A stretch of DNA of 10,699 nucleotides from an uncultured Anaerolineae bacterium (GTDB lineage: Bacteria; Chloroflexota; Anaerolineae; Anaerolineales; UBA11858): the NCBI GenBank assembly GCA_937893815.1, contig CALCSH010000155.1, positions 1 to 10,699 of the forward strand, given 5' to 3'. A program made the translations under genes and the position numbers. The notes beneath the pieces were generated by a model. It was given only the letters and a program-made list of their open reading frames with translations, did not search any database and was not told where the DNA came from. Positions 9,001 to 10,699 of the stretch are shown piece by piece; the first letter of the stretch is position 1, and each line of letters begins with the position of its first letter.

Positions 9001-10699
9001 CGGACGGCAAATTGATCCTGGTTGCTCCCGGCCTGACTGCCATGATTCGTTCGCAAGTCCAGGGTCTGACAGTGAAAAACACTGGATCGGGCGCCCTCGC
9101 CGATATCATCGTCCGAGAAGTGGATGCTCTTGAAATCACTGATGATGGCCGTGAGAATAGCGGTTTGTATACAACCTCGGGGTTGATCGATGTTGAATTA
9201 ACCGGGCGCGATGCCTTATTGGATTTGACCTCCGGCCGGATCTGGTCGAATGGCAGCGGGATGAATGTCCGCTTGACCGCCGATGATGTCAACTTCCACT
9301 CTGGCGAGGATCAGGTTCACGGTTTGGCCGAGTTGACCATCCGCGCCAAGCATGACGACATCAACTACCTCATTGGCTCTGCAGCAGAAGGCCCCGGCGG
9401 CGGTGATCGCTCTGCCGAGCCGGAGGGTGGCAGCCTCGATTTGTCGATGGTGGACCTGGCTGCGATTGACGGTAATTTCACCCTGGTGACAATTGGTCAC
9501 CGCTACAACGGAAACAGCATGGGTTTTGGCGATGTGGAAGATGCCACTACCCTCAAATATTCGGGTGCGCCGCGTGTAGTCAATACGGCTCTGCGTAATC
9601 CCACCAAATTCTACGCCGACGTGATGACCATTGAAGGCGATGTGCAGGCTCCCGAAGATTCCATCGAATTTTACGCTGCTCTGGTTGAAATCAGTTCCCA
9701 AAATTTGTACGATTCCATGGGAGCACCGGACTCCGGGGTGTACGCTAGCCGCGTGTTTTTCAATATTGATGAACAAATGTATGTCGGCGGCTGGGTGCGA
9801 GCAGAAAACATGATCCGCATCAATATACATTCTACAACCGGAGTTGGCAGTCTGTACACCTTCGAGGATGGCCCCAACAGTCTGGTCGCTGATCGTGGCA
9901 GCAGCATTGTTACCTACGCCGATGGCAGTCTGATCGATATTGACACAGCCGGTTCGATCCGAGTCGCAGCGGCCATCGAAGCGAAAGGTATTGCCTCCCG
10001 CATCGACATGATCACCGCCACTTCCTTTACCCTGTTGGAAGGCGGCTTGATCGCTGCTCGCGATGACAATGCCGTCATCTTCATTCAGGCCACCGATTTC
10101 ATGCATGTTGAACCGGGCAGCGCTGTGACGGCAGGTGCTATATTTGAAGATCAAGCTGGTACGCCGGTTGCCATTGCTACGGGCAGTGGCGTTTCAATTA
10201 CATTGCTCTCGGCCAACGAAATGTGGCTTGCAGGCGCGGTAACGGCGAATGGCCCGATTAACCTGGATATGGGTAGCGCGTATCACGAGCATGGCGATTA
10301 TTTCGACACCATCCCCGGCAAGCTGCTGGCTGAAACGGCCCCAGAGCAATCCCTGCTCGATAGTCTGGGGAGCGGTGTCTTCTCAGCGGCGCTGAGCGCC
10401 CTCTTCCTGGCCAATTCCATTGCCATTGGAGCTACTGTGGCTGTGCAGATGGTCACACCCGGCAAGCGTTGGATTGTCAGCGATGACGCAGGTCGCAAAT
10501 ATATGCTCTACGCTTATGATGCTGAAAACGACGGTACGTTGGAAAGCTTGCAAGTGCAGTCTGCGCATTACCTCATAGGGCAGCGCGGCTTCGGTTTCTT
10601 ACTTACCGGCACACTGACCTCCCTGGCAGATCATGTGGATGTAGTGATTTCTGTTGAAGACGATTTAATCGTGCGCGGCAATATCAACCTGCTGGGGCA
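1..10699 (+). CDS. Giant multidomain RTX / haemagglutinin-like surface or secreted protein (partial, both ends missing)
   Basis: One frame, with codons beginning at base 3, is open across the window for about 3,565 codons. No in-frame stop was found when it was read through by eye, and there is no start codon or ribosome site to assign. The product is Gly/Asp/Asn/Ser/Thr rich, acidic and almost free of cysteine (two, residues 650 and 654), typical of very large exported bacterial proteins. In order it shows beta-helix-like repeats, scattered GGxGxD motifs, seven tandem large domains, a beta-rich region, an RTX block and a second beta-helix-like region. RTX motifs bind calcium and fold outside the cell, so an extracellular adhesin or stalk role is inferred. 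No catalytic motif was recognised. The signal peptide, type I secretion signal, autotransporter barrel or cell-wall anchor that would settle the export route would lie outside the window. Alternatives are an S-layer-like or biofilm matrix protein. The coding frame is certain; the function is only broadly inferred. Confidence 0.95.
3..578 (+). other. Beta-strand repeat region with a calcium-type loop and one RTX-like motif
   Basis: Residues 1-192 of the visible protein are short hydrophobic strands separated by Asn/Ser turns (STLNAG, NSNVALVNSTANAG, NSQVVFIDVD), the look of a right-handed beta-helix. Residues 51-59 read DVDDDGDAD, matching the DxDxDGxxD calcium loop seen in FG-GAP and thrombospondin-3-like repeats. 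Residues 113-122 read NNGEGNDTII, a single RTX-type GxGxD turn after a DDVVEV/GGGGNTVSI strand pair. The combination of a strand pair and one GNDT turn recurs at about 1881 and 8016. I do not assign a named domain. Calcium binding is inferred from the motifs only. Confidence 0.6.
579..1439 (+). other. Filamentous-haemagglutinin-like beta-helix region
   Basis: Residues 193-479 repeat the pattern of haemagglutinin-type beta-helices: ISAATILVNANIAASQVVL, then NAGGDILQTAGSTI, GDVLSERGAITFNAPNDVTI, AADIQLEGDITSGSGDIQL and TIGALNLSEMPFDLTV. It ends with ADTIGALGNSLDVYVSGAA, which resembles the closing motif (IGxxxNxLxV) seen after such repeats in large bacterial exoproteins. A further possible calcium loop, DSNGDGSGSL, lies at residues 296-305. 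This fold normally forms a long rigid fibre in exported adhesins. The assignment rests on pattern only. The TPS secretion domain that defines true two-partner haemagglutinins would be N-terminal and is not in view. Confidence 0.6.
1440..1541 (+). other. Hydrophilic interdomain linker
   Basis: Residues 480-513 are polar and strand-poor (GDTELASSDSDEPPLSARS) and separate the haemagglutinin-like region from the following RTX-like region. It is the least structured-looking stretch of the first 2.5 kb. The Ser/Asp/Glu/Pro composition suggests a flexible hinge. A perfect 19-base palindrome at 1484-1502 lies inside its codons. Confidence 0.5.
1484..1502. repeat. Perfect 9-bp inverted repeat with one central base
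   Basis: The bases ctcgtcggattccgacgag read as a 9-bp stem on either side of a single central t. The sequence is in frame and encodes part of the acidic linker (SSDSDE). With a one-base centre it cannot fold tightly without opening some pairs, and no T-run follows, so it is not a convincing terminator. It may be a chance product of repeated Ser/Asp/Glu codons. Confidence 0.4.
1542..2306 (+). other. Region of dispersed GGxGxD (RTX-like) motifs with the only Cys pair
   Basis: Residues 514-768 carry spaced RTX-type turns between longer beta strands: FSGDDTLVVDF (from 1638), GGAGFDSLSI (1713), GTAGNDTITL (1884), GGGGNDIITLNF (2031), GGAGADTFLI (2106) and GGTGTDALAV (2169). Spacing is irregular, unlike the tight nonapeptides at 8166. 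This matches the loose 'GNDT plus beta-strand' architecture of large secreted RTX relatives. Residues 650 and 654 form CGVAC, the only cysteines in the visible protein, in the strand following VNGALKANGSTP. Calcium binding is expected from the family motif, but not every motif keeps the consensus. Confidence 0.65.
2307..2513 (+). other. Compact beta module (GTLxV ... FDIL ... GxF type)
   Basis: Residues 769-837 follow a pattern common near domain ends in secreted bacterial beta-proteins: a strand SGTLSVTFINNFVP, then DRFDILLFGSVSGSF, then a closing DRITLV strand. Similar sequences (GTLxVxLxxGFxPxxGDxFxIL...GxF) accompany autotransporter-type strand repeats and anchor modules. Here the module is internal and directly precedes the seven-domain array, so it probably caps the preceding RTX-like section. 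Its function is unknown and the comparison is from memory of the motif. Confidence 0.5.
2514..2672 (+). other. Connector leading into the tandem domain array
   Basis: Residues 838-890 start as a Gly/Ser linker (SNLPGGSG), followed by an aromatic, charged stretch (LGEFFNRDYFPG) that has no counterpart elsewhere in the window. The last part, LEISGEIRLNSFLAFK, matches the end of the repeat units (compare LLSFLHLK before unit 2 and SGELLRASS before unit 6). The array is therefore entered with a partial unit end, consistent with growth by tandem duplication. No function is assigned. Confidence 0.45.
2673..3317 (+). repeat. Tandem domain unit 1 of 7 (215 residues)
   Basis: Runs from GTFTFGAGFELGVEIATG to just before the next GSFFWEKGP. 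In order it has IATGVPANVGAALG, ENFSTISGWDAW, the Asp loop GDPDFSDPNWAQ, an ILDGVDLGLALM strand, FIGLSATASTVAFTAYGSDW, and the closing VIDWANTNWDDGD and IGWDGNQRLGVS motifs. It is 11 residues shorter than units 2 and 3, and the difference falls exactly in the loop between GLQV and IGWDGNQ. It differs more from units 2 and 3 than they do from each other. No known domain is recognised. Beta-rich with several potential Asp-based calcium sites. Confidence 0.85.
3318..3995 (+). repeat. Tandem domain unit 2 of 7 (226 residues)
   Basis: Begins GSFFWEKGPQQLVEIATG and carries all unit landmarks: GENFGTISGWDVAT, MLGMSGVMGFAGFGDPDF, LALGIMESTFDQIQGLK, FIGLSATAGTVAFTAYGSDW, NDNPDNWPGGFGPAVIDW, NTDWNDGDDT, the PTGAKNADGTN loop and IGWDGNQRIGVSSE. 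By eye it matches unit 3 at roughly 80-85% of residues. Many codons for identical residues differ at the third base, for example in GENFGTISGWDVA, so the duplication is not brand new and the protein sequence has been held by selection. Function unknown. Confidence 0.88.
3996..4673 (+). repeat. Tandem domain unit 3 of 7 (226 residues)
   Basis: Same length and order of motifs as unit 2: GSFFFEKGPQQLVEIATG, GENFGTISGWDVAT, FGSPDFSDPDWAKSDD, FIGLSAAAGTVAFTAYGSDW, VIDWANTDWNDGDDT, PTGAKNPDGTNKTMT and IGWDGNQRIGVSSE. The first Asp of the GDPDF loop is Ser here (GSPDF, codon at 4224), the only unit of the first four with that change. The Asp-rich surface and repeated Trp residues (WPGD, DWANTDW, GWDGNQ) are the most conserved elements and are probably structural. 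Confidence 0.88.
4674..5354 (+). repeat. Tandem domain unit 4 of 7 (227 residues)
   Basis: Starts GSFFFEKGPQQLVEIATG and keeps ISGWDVATMMLGMS, FAGFGDPDFSDPNWAD and DWNDGDDTPGLQVPTGA. It begins to diverge in its second half: AYGSDWLN becomes GGSDIFEV, and the IGWDGNQRIGVS motif becomes LDMDGNERIGVS, losing its Trp. An extra residue appears near TFPIDIPGLK, where unit 1 also has DIPGL. It is the transition from the well-conserved block (units 1-4) to the degenerate block (units 5-7). Confidence 0.86.
5355..5954 (+). repeat. Tandem domain unit 5 of 7 (200 residues, divergent)
   Basis: Begins GSLAFEMGPTYTIDINTG, aligning with GSFFFEKGPQQLVEIATG. Recognisable counterparts are ITLGGSHLKAFVGLDA (for MLGMSGVMGFAGFGDP), SIGFAIDDLTFGIAIM (for LFGFILDDMDLALGIM), ISLKATAEFVGFVGFGDF (for IGLSATAGTVAFTAYGSDW) and FPADGDTPAGFAV (for WNDGDDTPGLQV). 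It lacks the GWDGNQRIGVS motif, replaced by a YLDYSGELLR strand. The Asp loop is reduced to KEYFTKPDDNNS. The same fold is probable; the alignment is by eye. Confidence 0.75.
5955..6536 (+). repeat. Tandem domain unit 6 of 7 (194 residues, divergent, EF-hand-like loop)
   Basis: Begins GSFALEMGPRYEMDINTG, close to unit 5. Then LTIGMSNVYAFFGWGPYY leads into an EF-hand/dockerin-like loop (residues 2039-2050), followed by SAIGFAIENLDFGMVMM, the strand-loop of the shared core. Its Asp/Gly motif is weakened (SAGANDGTFEIKTG in place of GDTPAGFAVKTG), while VVIDFSGELTRL matches YLDYSGELLR of unit 5. It adds a Pro-rich strand turn (FGPFLPMPTVDF). Confidence 0.74.
6117..6152 (+). other. EF-hand / dockerin-like calcium loop in unit 6
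   Basis: Residues 2039-2050 read DTNKNGRIDEGD, a 12-residue loop with acidic or amide ligands at positions 1, 3, 5, 9 and 12, Gly at 6 and Ile at 8. This is the canonical layout of EF-hand and dockerin loops (DxNxNGxIxxxD). No flanking EF helices are evident, as is usual for isolated extracellular bacterial loops. Calcium binding is likely but not proven. Confidence 0.72.
6537..7037 (+). repeat. Tandem domain unit 7 of 7 (167 residues, shortest)
   Basis: Begins GSFAFVKGPTMDVKLSDG. MSIGFNDIYAFAGLGPYW precedes a second EF-hand-like loop, then DAIGLALENMDGGFMLM. The AxVGF segment is replaced by a more hydrophobic LALSLSIQKVGLVGIPIL stretch, and the close is FPASGDTPAGYPLETGSEPLY. It is about 60 residues shorter than units 2-4, chiefly because the IGWDGNQ part is absent. 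The following sequence (IQGQVKIYIEI) may be the start of an eighth, strongly decayed unit. Confidence 0.72.
6669..6704 (+). other. EF-hand / dockerin-like calcium loop in unit 7
   Basis: Residues 2223-2234 read DSNKDNRIDESD. Ligand positions 1, 3, 5, 9 and 12 are D, N, D, D and D, and Ile is at 8. Position 6, usually Gly, is Asn, which is tolerated in some EF loops. It occupies the same place relative to the flanking GxGPY and AIGxALEN motifs as the loop in unit 6, so the two loops are homologous. Confidence 0.7.
7038..7925 (+). other. Beta-rich alternating-pattern region
   Basis: Residues 2346-2641 are long strands with alternating hydrophobic residues and short Gly/Asp turns: VKIYIEIAGAKLVTLDATVDFKV, LAIYFDLSVSAGVSGIIQF, GKFDFYASLDW, ITVTIEGYIKADGGFLIQG and EVTLDIDFVVFGLSGGLGV. 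It closes with VWSWGPDP. The pattern fits an antiparallel meander or a barrel-like fold; the aromatic residues at strand ends could also suit membrane contact, which I cannot verify. Its beginning may be a decayed eighth copy of the tandem domain. No named family recognised. Confidence 0.5.
7926..8162 (+). other. Acidic lead-in to the RTX block
   Basis: Residues 2642-2720 contain an Asp/Glu-rich stretch (REVDPDDPYFDEVADE) followed by a strand pair, HVSGSAGNETVKIKAL and FSGISRILANNAEDGTDYFEL, that repeats the 'GNxT then strand' architecture at 264-368 and 1881-2060. Such sequences commonly sit immediately N-terminal to GGxGxD arrays in large RTX proteins. It probably starts the parallel beta-roll. 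No distinct function is claimed. Confidence 0.5.
8166..8384 (+). repeat. RTX calcium-binding nonapeptide array
   Basis: Nonapeptides of the GGxGxDxLx type begin at 8166 (GGDGNDTLI), 8223 (GDAGNDKLY), 8250 (GGLNDDILD), 8277 (GGDGDDTLM), 8304 (GLGGNDTLK), 8331 (GGAGDDTIY) and 8358 (GGDDDDTVD). From 8223 the spacing is exactly 27 bases. A degenerate copy (NQGTGKATF) fills the gap at 8193. Established RTX structures show such repeats forming a parallel beta-roll that binds a calcium ion per turn and folds only after export into calcium-rich surroundings. This is the clearest family signature in the window. It is internal, with about 770 residues following before the window ends. Confidence 0.93.
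8412..8771 (+). repeat. Atypical RTX-derived array with an 18-residue period
   Basis: GG-type motifs recur at 8412 (GEDGNDTIS), 8469 (GGRGDDRIS), 8523 (GGEGNDEIT), 8577 (GGKGDETIL), 8631 (GGVGNETIV), 8691 (GGEGDEEIT) and 8745 (GGEGYETLY). Steps are 57, 54, 54, 54, 60 and 54 bases, about two nonapeptides each. The second half of each step keeps a strand-like pattern ending in IYG, IDG or LDG but has lost its own GxGxD turn. The sixth-position Asp, a calcium ligand in classical RTX, is Asp in the first three copies and Glu in the last four. The array probably continues the beta-roll with calcium on one face only, or with weakened binding. Confidence 0.8.
8772..10373 (+). other. Second beta-helix-like region
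   Basis: Residues 2924-3457 have recurring short strands and turns of haemagglutinin-like type: LTFDDTLGIIRLTDTATAG, GTLIDVEL-type strands such as GLIDVELTGRDALLDLTSGRI, MNVRLTADDVNFHSGED, FYADVMTIEGDVQAPED, GSLIDIDTAGSIRVAAAI, TSFTLLEGGLIAARDD and ANEMWLAGAVTANGPI. A Gly/Glu-rich loop at 9375-9434 (AAEGPGGGDRSAEPEGG) interrupts it and is probably a surface loop. Functionally it would be an additional rigid fibre segment after the RTX roll. No carbohydrate-active or protease motif was recognised. The boundaries are approximate. Confidence 0.5.
10374..10457 (+). other. Isolated hydrophobic stretch, possible helix
   Basis: Residues 3458-3485 (GVFSAALSALFLANS, then IAIGATVAVQMV) contain no charged residue for about 27 positions and are followed by PGKRW. 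They follow a Leu/Glu stretch (LLAETAPEQSLLDSL) that also looks helical. This composition (Ala, Leu, Ile, Val) differs from the strand-turn pattern on both sides. It could be a buried helix, a capping element of the beta-helix, or less likely a membrane-inserting segment. Confidence 0.45.
10458..10699 (+). other. Beta-rich sequence running off the right edge
   Basis: Residues 3486-3565 start PGKRWIVSDDAGRKYMLYAY and contain DAENDGTLESL, a partial EF-like loop lacking the usual spacing. GFLLTGTLTSLADHVDVVI and DDLIVRGNINLLG then resume the strand-turn pattern of the preceding region. No stop codon is reached, so the gene continues beyond the window. Confidence 0.5.

Noticed and set aside
9216..10154. 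312-codon minus-strand open frame, and similar long minus-strand frames at 8325-9056, 4650-5495 and 518-1300
   Set aside because: They lie antisense to the continuous + strand gene. Their translations are rich in His, Arg, Gln, Ser and Pro with no domain pattern, as expected for complements of Gly/Asp/Ala codons.
10374..10457. Signal peptide of a second gene
   Set aside because: There is no stop codon before it, no start codon with a ribosome site in a convincing place, and the frame continues unbroken on both sides.

Overview
The whole 10.7 kb window lies inside one giant protein-coding gene on the + strand. Reading codons from base 3, the frame stays open to the right-hand edge (about 3,565 codons). 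It has no stop, no frame change and no visible start or end, so both termini of the protein are outside the window. No second gene, RNA gene, promoter, terminator, mobile element or CRISPR array is visible. Residue numbers below are window numbers: residue n begins at base 3n.

The protein looks like a very large secreted or surface-exposed bacterial adhesin-type polypeptide. It is rich in Gly, Asp, Asn, Ser, Thr, Ala and beta-branched residues. It is acidic, has only two cysteines, and carries many calcium-binding-type motifs, including RTX nonapeptides, EF-hand/dockerin-like loops and DxDxDG loops. An uninterrupted frame of this length points to a bacterium. Base composition is modest (a little above half G+C by eye) and no motif fixes the phylum. 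Giant RTX/haemagglutinin-like proteins occur in Pseudomonadota, Planctomycetota, Chloroflexota, Cyanobacteria and others, so the host is left open.

Layout from left to right: (1) 3-578, irregular beta-strand repeats with one DxDxDGDxD loop and one GxGNDT motif; (2) 579-1439, a filamentous-haemagglutinin-like beta-helix; (3) 1440-1541, a hydrophilic linker; (4) 1542-2306, scattered GGxGxD motifs and the only Cys pair; (5) 2307-2513, a compact beta module of a type common in secreted bacterial proteins; (6) 2673-7037, seven tandem copies of a large domain of about 167-227 residues that I do not recognise; (7) 7038-7925, a strongly alternating beta-rich region; (8) 7926-8162, an acidic lead-in; (9) 8166-8384, classical RTX nonapeptides; (10) 8412-8771, an unusual 18-residue-period RTX derivative in which the key Asp turns into Glu; (11) 8772-10373, a second beta-helix-like region; (12) 10374-10457, an isolated hydrophobic stretch; (13) 10458-10697, more beta-rich sequence running off the window.

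The most novel part is the seven-copy domain array. Units 2-4 are close copies and unit 1 is similar, while units 5-7 are progressively shorter and more divergent. In units 6 and 7 an EF-hand-like loop sits where units 1-4 carry an Asp-rich DPDFSDPNWA-type loop. A reasonable inference is a long, calcium-stiffened extracellular stalk with beta-helical ends. Secretion route, anchoring and ligand cannot be judged because the termini are missing.
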